From contig NC_015064.1 of the NCBI RefSeq assembly GCF_000178975.2, positions 1,178,001 through 1,242,000 on the forward strand: 64,000 nt of DNA, read 5' to 3'. Made by a program: the position numbers and the translations under genes. Below are positions 26,798 to 34,999 of this stretch, piece by piece (position 1 is the first letter of the stretch; each line of letters opens with the position of its first letter). This stretch comes from Granulicella tundricola MP5ACTX9. GTDB lineage: Bacteria; Acidobacteriota; Terriglobia; Terriglobales; Acidobacteriaceae. The notes below the pieces were generated by a model. That model did no database searches. It worked only from the letters and a program-made list of their open reading frames with translations, and had not been told where the DNA came from.

Positions 26798-27568
26798 ATG
26801 CAGGAAGATTTGACACTGACGCATACTGCGATCCCTCCTCCACCCTTTCCCGAGACTCATCCCAGCCCAATAGCGCCATGGCTTCACACCATGGGCCTGC
26901 TTATGATTCTGGCGCTGAGCACCTTTACCGGGCACCGCCGCTTGCTCGCGTTCGCACATCACCCTTCCATCCCCTTCCGTTACGGATCTTCTATCGTTTT
27001 GGAGTGGCTCCTGCTTGGCTTTGTACTGGCTAGGATTCGGAACCGCAAAGCGTTCTTGCTACAGGCTTTTCGCAGTCGAAGCAGTACATGGCTGCAATCG
27101 TTAGGAAATGGCATCGCGGCATATTGTCTGGGTTTTGTTGCCATTGCGATTGTCGCAATTGCCATTCATTTCACACCGCTTGGCACCAAGACGAATGCAG
27201 CGGCGATGCTGGCGATGCTTCCGCGGACGACATCACAGTTTGCGCTCTGGCTTGCGCTCTCGCTTACCGCTGGAATCTGTGAGGAGCTCATCTTTCGTGG
27301 CTACCTTACGCAACAATTTACTGCGTGGATCAGACGGCCCGTTCTCGCGCTTGTTTTGTCTTCACTCCTCTTTGGGTCTGTACATTTGTACGAAGGTCTT
27401 GCAGCCATTCTGCCTCTGGCGGCGCTTGCGCTGGTGTATGGCTTCATCGTGCGATCTCTGAAAGGAGATATTCGCGCCGTCATCGTCGCTCATACGCTGC
27501 AGGACTTTCTCGTCGCCGTCCTTGCACTGGCACGTCCCATGCTTGAGCACTACCGGATGCAGCATTGA
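26798..27568 (+). CDS. CPBP-family intramembrane metalloprotease (CAAX protease-like)
   Basis: About 256 aa with multiple transmembrane segments. The conserved glutamate motif is CEELIFRGYL (EExxxR). A second motif FGSVHL supplies a histidine and HTLQDFL the third. The ATG at 26798 is chosen so that the cytoplasmic N-terminus MQEDLTLTH precedes the first membrane helix; the upstream start would overlap the divergent thiolase. The substrate is unknown. Confidence 0.87.
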   Translation: MQEDLTLTHTAIPPPPFPETHPSPIAPWLHTMGLLMILALSTFTGHRRLLAFAHHPSIPFRYGSSIVLEWLLLGFVLARIRNRKAFLLQAFRSRSSTWLQSLGNGIAAYCLGFVAIAIVAIAIHFTPLGTKTNAAAMLAMLPRTTSQFALWLALSLTAGICEELIFRGYLTQQFTAWIRRPVLALVLSSLLFGSVHLYEGLAAILPLAALALVYGFIVRSLKGDIRAVIVAHTLQDFLVAVLALARPMLEHYRMQH

Positions 27569-27630
27569 ATTGCGGACGCGTTCTGCACATTTAATACACA
27601 AAAGAATTTTGCATACGATTCGTTTTTCTC

Positions 27631-27659
27631 TTGACACTGTTTTCTCGCAAATCTATACC
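27631..27659 (+). promoter_or_regulatory. Strong sigma-70-type promoter
   Basis: TTGACA at 27631-27636, a 17-bp spacer, then TATACC at 27654-27659. No coding region follows on this strand before the hairpin terminator at 27776, so it probably drives a short non-coding transcript. Confidence 0.6.
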
Positions 27660-27665
27660 TTCGTT

Positions 27666-27805
27666 AGCTGCAACGAAGCATCATGCAGAGTCGAGAAACT
27701 TCGACAGGGAGAATAGGCAAAGGTCAGCCGTGAGGCGCACCATCCCAAGGCAAAGAAACACAAGGCAAACGCAGAACGGGGGACGCTCTCAGCGTCCCCC
27801 GTTTT
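27666..27805 (+). ncRNA. Candidate small RNA (about 140 nt)
   Basis: Lies between the consensus-like promoter at 27631-27659 and a strong intrinsic terminator at 27776-27805. It contains a small internal hairpin GTCGA/TCGAC (27690-27705) and a purine-rich unpaired middle (AGGGAGAATAGG and later AAGGCAAAGAAACACAAGG). No known RNA family was recognised. Function, if any, is unknown; it could equally be a leader without a gene. Confidence 0.45.
27776..27805 (+). terminator. Intrinsic terminator
   Basis: Perfect 11-bp stem ACGGGGGACGC / GCGTCCCCCGT with loop TCTCA, followed by TTT. It can end transcription on the + strand. It also sits downstream of the minus-strand coiled-coil gene, where a weaker run of A provides partial bidirectionality. 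Confidence 0.8.
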
Positions 27806-27844
27806 GCGTCATAGCGTTCACCGAGAGCAATCAGTCTGCGCTTC

Positions 27845-28687
27845 TCACTGTGCTGATCCCTTCGGTGTTGAAAGATAGCCGGAGATCGTATTCTTCGAGA
27901 TATTGTTCACGACGATCTCGTACAGCGCGGGATCTTTTCCTGAGTAAAACTGCACCGGTTCATCGAGACTCCTATCCTTCTTTTCAATGTTGCGATCATC
28001 CGCACTCACGATCATCGTGTACCTGGAATGCTTGTCATCGACCTTCTTTGCTTGCAGTTTGATTGACGAAAGCAATGTTGGCTTGTCGCCTTTGCGCAGT
28101 GTGAATTCAAAGTAAGCGCGGTCCCCTTTATGTTTCAGAAGCTCCAAATCATCGTGCGTCCGTGCGATCAACCCACTCATGACGCCGGCGTCACCCATCG
28201 TGCGCTGCAACTGCGCCTTGGTCGTATTCAAATCATTTTGGGTTTCCGCAATGCTCGCCTTGGCTCCCCCTACATCCGTCTTTACGTTTGAGACGTCACT
28301 TGCGACGGCACCGATCTGCTTCGATGCTGCAGCCTGTTGCTCTTCAAGCTTCGCGGTCTGTGCCGTTTGTGCCCGTACGGCCGCCTGTTGCGCTGCAAGC
28401 AGGCTGGCGGTCTTGAGATCGATCTGCTTCTGCGTCATGCCGACGCTGTTCCCAAGAGTCTCCGTAGTCGCGCGCAGCCGGGCACTCAGCGCATCCTGCT
28501 TTTGAGCAAGTTCCGAGTTTCTTTGTTCCGCCGCTGCGAGTTGCTTTTCGGCGACACTCAGATGATTGCTCAGGCCGAAGCACCAGATCAGCGCGCCAAG
28601 AGCGAGCAAGATTGCCGCCCCGAGGCTCGCCTTTACCGCCATCGGCAGCGGGCGCTCCGCTCCGTTTGTCTCGTACTGACCGCTCAT
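27845..28687 (-). CDS. Membrane-anchored coiled-coil protein of unknown function
   Basis: A 280-aa protein with one N-terminal transmembrane helix (ASLGAAILLALGALIWCFGL). A long alanine/glutamine-rich coiled coil follows (residues ~45-175, for example LAAAEQRNSELAQKQDALSA). A ~100-residue C-terminal beta-rich domain contains RAYFEFTLRKGDKPTLLSSI and YEIVVNNISKN. The ATG at 28687 has GGAG upstream. It is probably inserted in the inner membrane with the coiled coil outside. No family was recognised. Confidence 0.75.
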   Translation of the reverse strand: MSGQYETNGAERPLPMAVKASLGAAILLALGALIWCFGLSNHLSVAEKQLAAAEQRNSELAQKQDALSARLRATTETLGNSVGMTQKQIDLKTASLLAAQQAAVRAQTAQTAKLEEQQAAASKQIGAVASDVSNVKTDVGGAKASIAETQNDLNTTKAQLQRTMGDAGVMSGLIARTHDDLELLKHKGDRAYFEFTLRKGDKPTLLSSIKLQAKKVDDKHSRYTMIVSADDRNIEKKDRSLDEPVQFYSGKDPALYEIVVNNISKNTISGYLSTPKGSAQ

Positions 28688-28830
28688 TGTTTTCTCCTTC
28701 GCTTTGCCTGGCATTTAGACAATTACCAAGACAAAACGTGTCTCGATCAAATTACGCTATCTTGCCTTCGTCCGCTTCAAACAAATTAGGTGTGCCGGAC
28801 CTGCATTGAGAAAGCCTCTAAAATAGACGA

Positions 28831-29871
28831 GTGGCTGAACCGGATTACGTTATCGCTGGAGCAGGAATTATTGGGCTTTCGCTTGCGCTTGAGTTGCATC
28901 GCCGCGGAGCTTCCGTCGTCGTTCTCGAAGCCGGCACGCCCATGGCGCAGGCGAGTACCGCCGCTGCTGGAATGTTAGCGGCTGACGACCCCCATAATCC
29001 AATCGCGCTGCATGCGCTCGCCAAAGTCAGCACGTCTTTGTACCCAGGCTTCCTCGACCACATTTCAGACCTTTCTGGGGTTCGTATCCCCTTTCAAACC
29101 GCATCCACCTTGCAGGCGGTCTCTCCGGATGCCGACTTTCTCAGTGATCCGAAGGCGCTGGTGCCGCAACTAGAGCCTGGCTCGCATCGTTTTTCGCTTC
29201 TGGACGAGCGTTCCGTTGATCCGCGGCAGTTGGCTGAGGCTCTCCTAATGGCCGTTCGCAACACGCGGAAGATTGAGGGTAGAGGGATCGACCTACGTGA
29301 AAATACTCCCCTGACCCGTATCGCTGCCGGACCTGCGTCGGTTCGCGTGGAGACGCCTGCCGGCTCCTTGAGTGCTGGCTATTTCGTTGATTGCATGGGT
29401 GCCTGGTCGCCCGCGCCGGTCGCACCCCGGAAGGGACAGATGCTGGCTGTGACCCTCCCGAAGAGTCTGCCGCTAAAAACTGTGATCCGCACGGAAAAGA
29501 TTTATATCGTTCCTCGTACCGATGGTCCGAACGCGGGCCGCGCAATCATTGGCGCAACGGTGGAGAATGCGGGTTACGACCTCAAGGTCCATCCGGTAGA
29601 CATCCTCACGCTCAACGCACAGGCTACGGCACTGCTGCCTGAGTTGGCTGAGGCCCTTTTCGTTGAGTCGTGGGCAGGATTGCGTCCAGCGACGCGCGAT
29701 GATTTACCCATCCTTGGTCCCTCGCCGCGTCAGCCTCGTTACGTGCTCGCGAATGGCCACTTCCGGAACGGAATCCTTCTTGCACCTGCTACTGCTCACG
29801 TCGTCGCGCAACTCCTCATGGGAGAGAACGTAGATGTGGATCTTGCTCCCTTCGATCCTGGCCGCTTTTAG
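28831..29871 (+). CDS. thiO: FAD-dependent amino-acid oxidase, glycine oxidase ThiO-like
   Basis: A 346-aa DAO-family flavoprotein with a GTG start. The dinucleotide-binding motif is YVIAGAGIIGLSLALEL with the acidic strand end VVLEAG. The C-terminal motif WAGLRPATRDDLPILGPS and the GHFRNGILLAPATA segment are typical of glycine oxidase/ThiO. ThiO oxidises glycine to the imine needed for the thiazole of thiamine. No other thiamine genes are adjacent, so the exact substrate is an inference. Confidence 0.82.
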   Translation: MAEPDYVIAGAGIIGLSLALELHRRGASVVVLEAGTPMAQASTAAAGMLAADDPHNPIALHALAKVSTSLYPGFLDHISDLSGVRIPFQTASTLQAVSPDADFLSDPKALVPQLEPGSHRFSLLDERSVDPRQLAEALLMAVRNTRKIEGRGIDLRENTPLTRIAAGPASVRVETPAGSLSAGYFVDCMGAWSPAPVAPRKGQMLAVTLPKSLPLKTVIRTEKIYIVPRTDGPNAGRAIIGATVENAGYDLKVHPVDILTLNAQATALLPELAEALFVESWAGLRPATRDDLPILGPSPRQPRYVLANGHFRNGILLAPATAHVVAQLLMGENVDVDLAPFDPGRF

Positions 29872-29998
29872 CTTGCTTATCCCTCAAATCGCACAACAGC
29901 TCCGATATTCGCACGAAACCGGTGACAACAGTTTCTCCGCTGGTCTATAACCGTAGTTACTTATTGGATAGGTTTCTGTTATCCGTCGGAGAGTGTAA

Positions 29999-31132
29999 AT
30001 GTCTACTGTCGTTGCGCCTAAGGGTCTTGAAGGTATCGTCGCCACCACCTCTTCTATCTGCTGGATCGATGGCGACGCAGGCGTCCTCTCCTACCGCGGT
30101 ATCGATATCCATGAACTGGCTTCAAAGTCCACGTTCGAAGAGACGACCTATCTTTTGTGGAACGGCAGACTTCCGTCTGGATCGGAGCTGAAAGCCTTTT
30201 CCGCTGAGCTGGCCGCAGCCCGCGTGCTGGACCCGAAGATTATCGATCTCCTCAAGTCTGTTCCGACGTCTGCTTCCCCAATGGAGGTCCTTCGTACGGC
30301 AGTTTCGCTCGCATCGATCTACGACGTCGACGAGAAAGACTCCAGCCACGACGCCAATGTTCGCAAGTCCTTCCGTCTCACCGCGCAAATCGCGATGATC
30401 GTCGCTCTCTTCGATCGGATACGCAAAGGGAAGGAGATTGTCGAAGCCGACAAGAGCCTTTCACATGCTGCGAACTTCCTTTGGATGCTGAATGGCGAAA
30501 AGCCTTCGGAGACTGCCACCAACGCCTTTGACATTGCCCTCATTCTCCACGCAGATCATGAGCTCAATGCCAGCACCTTTGCCGCACGAGTGATCGCTGC
30601 CACCTTGTCCGACATGCACTCGGCGATTACCGGTGCCATCGGTGCTCTCAAAGGGCCCTTGCATGGTGGTGCGAACGAAGCGACCATGAAGCTTCTCTAC
30701 GCCATTGACGAGGCTGGTGCAGATCCAGTCGAATACGTCCGCAACATGTTCGCGACCAAACAGAAGATCTCGGGCTTCGGCCATCGCGTTTATCACACGG
30801 AAGATCCCCGGGCGACGCATCTTCGTCGCATGTCCGGTGAACTGGGCGCGGCTGCGGGCAATACCAAGTGGTTCGATATGAGCCAGAAGATCGAAGCCTT
30901 CGTTAAATCCGAAAAGAAGCTCAATGCGAATGTGGATTTTTATTCTGCGAGCACGTACACCACGCTTGGCATCGACATCGATCTGTTTACGCCAATCTTT
31001 GCGATCTCACGTATCTCCGGATGGGCCGCTCATGTGATCGAGCAGCACGACGATAACCGGCTGATCCGTCCGCGTGCCGAATACACTGGGCCTGCTTATC
31101 CTGCGCCGTATACCCCGATTGAAAGTCGTTAG
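29999..31132 (+). CDS. gltA: Citrate synthase
   Basis: Condenses oxaloacetate and acetyl-CoA to citrate. At 377 aa it is the shorter bacterial type also seen among methylcitrate synthases. Conserved features are YRGIDIHELA, the active-site His in GPLHGGANEA and in SGFGHRVY, and the Asp in VDFYSAST. The ATG at 29999 is preceded by GGAG. The gene stands alone with a clear terminator at 31152. Confidence 0.93.
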   Translation: MSTVVAPKGLEGIVATTSSICWIDGDAGVLSYRGIDIHELASKSTFEETTYLLWNGRLPSGSELKAFSAELAAARVLDPKIIDLLKSVPTSASPMEVLRTAVSLASIYDVDEKDSSHDANVRKSFRLTAQIAMIVALFDRIRKGKEIVEADKSLSHAANFLWMLNGEKPSETATNAFDIALILHADHELNASTFAARVIAATLSDMHSAITGAIGALKGPLHGGANEATMKLLYAIDEAGADPVEYVRNMFATKQKISGFGHRVYHTEDPRATHLRRMSGELGAAAGNTKWFDMSQKIEAFVKSEKKLNANVDFYSASTYTTLGIDIDLFTPIFAISRISGWAAHVIEQHDDNRLIRPRAEYTGPAYPAPYTPIESR

Positions 31133-31151
31133 CTTCACTGAGTAACACGGA

Positions 31152-31182
31152 CGGCCGTTTGCGAAAGCAGGCGGCCGTTTTT
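31152..31182 (+). terminator. Intrinsic terminator of the citrate synthase gene
   Basis: Stem CGGCCGTTTGC / GCAGGCGGCCG (two G-U pairs in RNA) with a GAAA tetraloop, followed by TTTTT. It lies 20 bp after the citrate synthase stop. Confidence 0.88.
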
Positions 31183-31292
31183 GTTTGCGTCTGGATCGTA
31201 AGTTCAATGCCTACAAAACTTTACTTGCCGAGTCGTGTCCACATACGTAACCTCGGGATCTAATCGCTCGCCTGCAATGCCTTGGAGTTTGT

Positions 31293-32225
31293 CTGCCTAA
31301 CCTCAATCGATTCCGAACTTCTGCTCTGCTGTTCTTCCTCACTACGACGCCTCTTCTCGCCCAAGCCAAACCGGCGGCCGAGGACGCTGGAAGCACGACC
31401 GCTTCTGCTACTACGAACGACGAAGGGCCCGCGGGTATCGTCCCCTATGTGAAGGGGCTGAACATTTCCATTGGCACCAGCTCACAGCATGACTCCTCCA
31501 ATGGCTGGTCTTCTCTGATAACTCCCGATGTCGCATGGCGTTTCAACTCTCACTTTTCCGCTGACGCCACGGTTCCCATTTACACGTACATCAACGTTCA
31601 GCAGAATAAAGGCACCAAGGCGCGACCGGTCTATGTCTTCGCGAATGAGAAGTTCACCCCGGGCGATGCGGCCCTCAATAGTCACTACGAGACCAGCTTC
31701 AATCTCCTCGACTACAACCTGACCGCTACTTTGGGCCTTCCTAGCGGTAGTCAGGACGATGGTCTTGGGGCCGGCCAGGTTACGTACAATTTTAATAACC
31801 ACTTTGAGAGAGCATTCGGAATCATCTCGCCAGATGTTGAGATCGGCTTGGGCGACTCTTCTCAACTTGTCGGTGATCGCGTTCGAAAGAGTTACACCGC
31901 CGTCGGGACGCTGGCACACTTTCAAGCTGGTGCCTCCATCGCCCTCACCCACAATATGAACTTTGAGGCCGAAGCGTACGAGGAGCTTCCGCTGGATGCA
32001 GGTACGGTTTATTCAACGACGGGCAGGGGCAAGAAGAAGGTTACGACATCTGCACACACCGGCGGAACGGAAGATAACGGCTTCCTCAACACGCTCGATA
32101 TACCGCTCAACGGCCACGTTGTGGTATCGGGATTTTATAATCGGAGCCTTCGCTCGAAGATCGATACCGCGGGCTTTTCGCTGACCTTCCTCCTGCGCTC
32201 TCCACCAGCAGATGTCGTTCGCTGA
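31293..32225 (+). CDS. Outer-membrane-type secreted protein (transporter/porin-like), CTG start likely
   Basis: The first conventional start in frame is GTG 31449, but the frame upstream encodes an evident signal peptide (NRFRTSALLFFLTTTPLLAQ then A). An in-frame stop at 31248 and no ATG, GTG or TTG before 31449 leave CTG 31293, with GGAG five bases upstream, as the best start. The mature part is rich in alternating beta strands with aromatic residues (LLDYNLTATLGLPSG), suggesting an outer-membrane beta barrel. The specific family was not recognised. Confidence 0.68.
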   Translation: MPNLNRFRTSALLFFLTTTPLLAQAKPAAEDAGSTTASATTNDEGPAGIVPYVKGLNISIGTSSQHDSSNGWSSLITPDVAWRFNSHFSADATVPIYTYINVQQNKGTKARPVYVFANEKFTPGDAALNSHYETSFNLLDYNLTATLGLPSGSQDDGLGAGQVTYNFNNHFERAFGIISPDVEIGLGDSSQLVGDRVRKSYTAVGTLAHFQAGASIALTHNMNFEAEAYEELPLDAGTVYSTTGRGKKKVTTSAHTGGTEDNGFLNTLDIPLNGHVVVSGFYNRSLRSKIDTAGFSLTFLLRSPPADVVR

Positions 32226-32242
32226 GGCTCGAACAGCAATCG

Positions 32243-32581
32243 TCAGCGCAGGGATGGCTTGAGGCTTACGTAGCAGACGAGGACGACAAACTCCACTGCG
32301 AAGGAGAACTCCAGAGCGAGTGACGGAGCGGAGGCTCGAAGCGCAGCGGGAGCCAACGCCACCATCACGAGGAGCAGGACGGCTATTGCCACAAACAGCA
32401 TCGAGCGGCCGATGTTGGTGGCAATAGCTCGCGGAGCAACGCGCGGCGGATTCGCCGCGGCTAAGCGCGCGGCGAACCCTTCGGGAATACTGAAAGTCGG
32501 GCTTTGTTCAAGAGCACGGGTCATCCGGGCGTCAAGAGCGTCTGACATCTCGGGATACCGGCCTTCACTGTTGATCTTCAT
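32243..32581 (-). CDS. Small membrane protein, putative anti-sigma factor
   Basis: A 112-aa protein with a cytoplasmic N-terminal ~60 residues (ALDARMTRALEQSPTFSIPEGFAARL) and two transmembrane helices (MLFVAIAVLLLVMVALAPAA and LEFSFAVEFVVLVCYVSL). The ATG overlaps the ECF sigma factor stop by ATGA, so the two are translationally coupled. Position and layout suggest an anti-sigma factor; no zinc motif is present, so this is inference. Confidence 0.7.
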   Translation of the reverse strand: MKINSEGRYPEMSDALDARMTRALEQSPTFSIPEGFAARLAAANPPRVAPRAIATNIGRSMLFVAIAVLLLVMVALAPAALRASAPSLALEFSFAVEFVVLVCYVSLKPSLR

Positions 32582-33123
32582 ACTGTCACTTTCATTTTAG
32601 CGGTTGAGGTCTGGAGGCCGGAACGAATCTTCTTGCGCCCACGGTGAAGATGAGTGCGTACCGTACCAATCGGCATGCCAAGGACCGTTGCAATCTGATC
32701 GTAAGAGCGTTCTTCCTGGTGATAGAGAACCAGAATGGTGTGCTCGATTAGGCTGAGTTGGTTGAGCTGCTCGTTGACCAGATCAGCAAACTGGGTCTCC
32801 TCAAGCTGTTCCATGGCATTTGGATTAGGATCTGCAAGTCGGTCGTCCCAGCCTTCGGTATCGTCTGAGATCGAAACGTGACGCCGGTCTTCACGACGGC
32901 GTCTCTTCCACTCGTCCTGCGCCACGTTCACGGTGATTCGATAGAGATAGGTGGTGACGAGAGCGTCGCCGCGAAAGGATGGGAGAGCTCGAAAGAGCCG
33001 TAAGAAGACGTCCTGGGCCAGGTCTTCTATGTCATTCGTCCGGCCTGTGAGACGCACGAGCGTGCGGAAGACCATAGCTTGATGGTCTTGGACGATTTGC
33101 TCGAAGCTGGGTTCGGAGGGCAT
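32578..33123 (-). CDS. ECF-family RNA polymerase sigma factor
   Basis: A 181-aa sigma-70 ECF protein. Region 2 is DIEDLAQDVFLRLFRALPSF with TYLYRITVNVAQDEWKRRRR. Region 4 is LIEHTILVLYHQEERSYDQI then GMPIGTVRTHLHRGRKKI. The gene precedes a putative anti-sigma gene. A 30-bp palindrome lies 34 bp upstream of the start, between it and a divergent membrane-protein gene, so autoregulation there is possible. Confidence 0.92.
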   Translation of the reverse strand: MPSEPSFEQIVQDHQAMVFRTLVRLTGRTNDIEDLAQDVFLRLFRALPSFRGDALVTTYLYRITVNVAQDEWKRRRREDRRHVSISDDTEGWDDRLADPNPNAMEQLEETQFADLVNEQLNQLSLIEHTILVLYHQEERSYDQIATVLGMPIGTVRTHLHRGRKKIRSGLQTSTAKMKVTV

Positions 33124-33156
33124 GCGGGTTCACGGGCTTAGACCTGAGAATAGATC

Positions 33157-33186
33157 GAAAGTTTCATTGGAGTTAATGAAACTTTC
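33157..33186. promoter_or_regulatory. Perfect 12-bp inverted repeat in the divergent promoter region
   Basis: Arms GAAAGTTTCATT (33157-33168) and AATGAAACTTTC (33175-33186) are separated by GGAGTT. It lies between the ECF sigma gene (minus) and the DUF6249-like gene (plus). The symmetry suggests a dimeric repressor operator or a recognition element; no T-run follows, so it is not an obvious terminator. Confidence 0.6.
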
Positions 33187-33230
33187 ACTTCCATCTTTGG
33201 TCTAACGCGGGCAGAAAAGGAGAAACGATC

Positions 33231-33659
33231 ATGTTATTTAGCCCGTTTGTCGTGCCGTTGGGAGCGTTTTTGGTGGCGATCGTCGCCATCGCCGGGGGAC
33301 TCTTCAGTCAAGCTCACGCAAGAAGGGTGAAAGCCGATCAGCGGATGGCCATGCTGGCACGAGGAATTCCGCTCGTGGAGATTGAAGCCGTTCTTAAGAC
33401 TGCGAAGGATGAGGAAGAGCGGCCGGTCAAGGATCCAATGCGTTCACTGGGAAATGCGCGCCGCACAGCTGTCGTTCTTATCTCCAGCGGTTTAGGTCTT
33501 ATGCTGTTCTTTGCGGTGATCAGTTTCATTCTTCATGAGCGAGATGTCATGGCAGGAGCGGCGATCGGTCTTATTCCGCTCGCCATCGGCCTTGGATTCG
33601 TTGTCGATTATCAACTGCAGAAGCGGGAGATGGCCCGCTTCGGCTTGGAGATTGGTTAA
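33231..33659 (+). CDS. DUF6249-like inner membrane protein
   Basis: A 142-aa protein with an N-terminal membrane helix (FVVPLGAFLVAIVAIAGGLF). A short cytoplasmic segment follows (AMLARGIPLVEIEAVLKTA), then two more helices (VVLISSGLGLMLFFAVISFI and AAIGLIPLAIGLGFVVDY). The 'RGIP' segment between membrane helices is typical of DUF6249 proteins, often found beside sigma/anti-sigma genes. It is divergent from the ECF gene. Function unknown. Confidence 0.72.
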   Translation: MLFSPFVVPLGAFLVAIVAIAGGLFSQAHARRVKADQRMAMLARGIPLVEIEAVLKTAKDEEERPVKDPMRSLGNARRTAVVLISSGLGLMLFFAVISFILHERDVMAGAAIGLIPLAIGLGFVVDYQLQKREMARFGLEIG

Positions 33660-33670
33660 GCTTTGCGACC

Positions 33671-34687
33671 CTAATCCAGGAGAGAGTCGATGAATGTACT
33701 GCTGTCGAACGGAATGAGATCGTCAATCTTCTCACCTGTACCCGCGTAGACCACCGGTAGTTTTAACTCAGTAGCGATAGCGAGGACGATCCCTCCCTTT
33801 GCTGTTCCATCGAGTTTCGTCAGTACGATGCCAGTGACCCGGGCAGCCTCAGTGAAGAGGCGAGCCTGTTGCAGACCATTCTGGCCTGTGGTGGCATCCA
33901 TGACTAGAAAGGTCTGGTGGGGTGCGCCCGGCACAAGCCGTTCGGCGGTGCGGCGCATCTTGTCCAGTTCTTTCATGAGGTCGGACTTTGTGTGGAGACG
34001 GCCGGCCGTATCGACAATCAGGACCTGTGTTCCGCGAGCCTTAGCTGCTGTGCAGGCATCGTAAAGGGCGGCTGAGGGATCGCCACCTTGCTTAGTTTTT
34101 ATGATGGGGACGTCGGATCGCGTCGCCCAAACCTCTAGCTGCTCGATTGCAGCAGCGCGGAAGGTATCTGCGGCGCAAAGCAGCACCGTTCGATTCTGAC
34201 GCCGAAAATACGCAGCCAATTTGCCGGTCGTAGTTGTCTTGCCGGTGCCGTTCACTCCCACCATCATGATCACTTCGGGAGCAGCGACGGCAGGGATAGT
34301 TTGCTGGGACACACCATCCAGAATCGACTTCAGCTCAACGCGCAAAAGTTCTTTAAGCTCGCTGCCACCTTCGATTCCCTTACGCAGCGCACGCTGGCGA
34401 AGGTTTTCAAGGACAATGGCAGTCGTGGCACTCCCGATGTCGGCTGCGAGGAGAATGGGCTCTAAGTCGATGAGCGTCGACTCATCGACCTCGCGCGTCA
34501 GGGCGAGCACTTGTCCAATCGAGTCGGAGAAAGACTCCCGGGTGCGGGTGACCGCCTGGCGCATGCGGTCAAACAGACCACGCCGGGGAGGGTCTATCTC
34601 CTCGGAGGCTGGTGTCTGCGTGGGCTCTTCCGGTTGCTGCTCGGATTCCTGCTGCTGGTTGCGTTTGCCGAAGAACGAGAATGCCAT
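33671..34687 (-). CDS. ftsY: Signal recognition particle receptor FtsY
   Basis: SRP-GTPase that docks SRP-ribosome complexes at the inner membrane. The 338-aa protein has a short acidic/glutamine-rich A domain, the N domain (DLEPILLAADIG), and the G domain with GVNGTGKTTTTGKLA (G1), DTAGRLHTK (G3) and TKLDGTAKGG (G4). A small membrane protein gene ends 15 bp upstream on the same strand. Confidence 0.96.
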   Translation of the reverse strand: MAFSFFGKRNQQQESEQQPEEPTQTPASEEIDPPRRGLFDRMRQAVTRTRESFSDSIGQVLALTREVDESTLIDLEPILLAADIGSATTAIVLENLRQRALRKGIEGGSELKELLRVELKSILDGVSQQTIPAVAAPEVIMMVGVNGTGKTTTTGKLAAYFRRQNRTVLLCAADTFRAAAIEQLEVWATRSDVPIIKTKQGGDPSAALYDACTAAKARGTQVLIVDTAGRLHTKSDLMKELDKMRRTAERLVPGAPHQTFLVMDATTGQNGLQQARLFTEAARVTGIVLTKLDGTAKGGIVLAIATELKLPVVYAGTGEKIDDLIPFDSSTFIDSLLD

Positions 34688-34702
34688 ACTCGCTCCAGTC
34701 TA

Positions 34703-34924
34703 TCAACCTGTGACGGTCATGCGCTCCGGATGCAGTGGGACCATCATCGAGTTTGGCGTCGGGCTGGGGCCGTGGGGGTCTACCTTTTTCGCATCACGAT
34801 GGAGAAAGAATATGGCAAAGGCCAATGCGATGAGCAGAAAGGCGGCAGCAGAAGCAACAACAACGCCAAAGTTGGGATTTTTCGCCTTGCTTGAATCAGT
34901 TTGTTGAGGAACTTCACTTTTCAT
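34703..34924 (-). CDS. Small single-pass membrane protein upstream of ftsY
   Basis: A 73-aa protein: polar N-terminus, one transmembrane helix (VVVASAAAFLLIALAFAIFF), then a short proline-rich tail. It lies 15 bp before ftsY on the same strand, so they are probably co-transcribed. Not recognised as a named family. Confidence 0.6.
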   Translation of the reverse strand: MKSEVPQQTDSSKAKNPNFGVVVASAAAFLLIALAFAIFFLHRDAKKVDPHGPSPTPNSMMVPLHPERMTVTG

Positions 34925-34999
34925 CTTCCGTAAGATGCGATATCCAACCAGCAGTCAGCATTTGATGATGCCGGTATGATGGAAAGAAGGGGACCTTGA

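Noticed and set aside
27659..27678. Hairpin CTTCGTT/AACGAAG as the first stem of an RNA
   Set aside because: It begins in the -10 element, before the expected transcription start, so it cannot form fully in the RNA; it could only be an operator.
27660..27800. Possible cyclic-di-GMP (GEMM-type) or other riboswitch
   Set aside because: The conserved core and tetraloop-receptor pattern of GEMM were not found, and no gene follows on the same strand.
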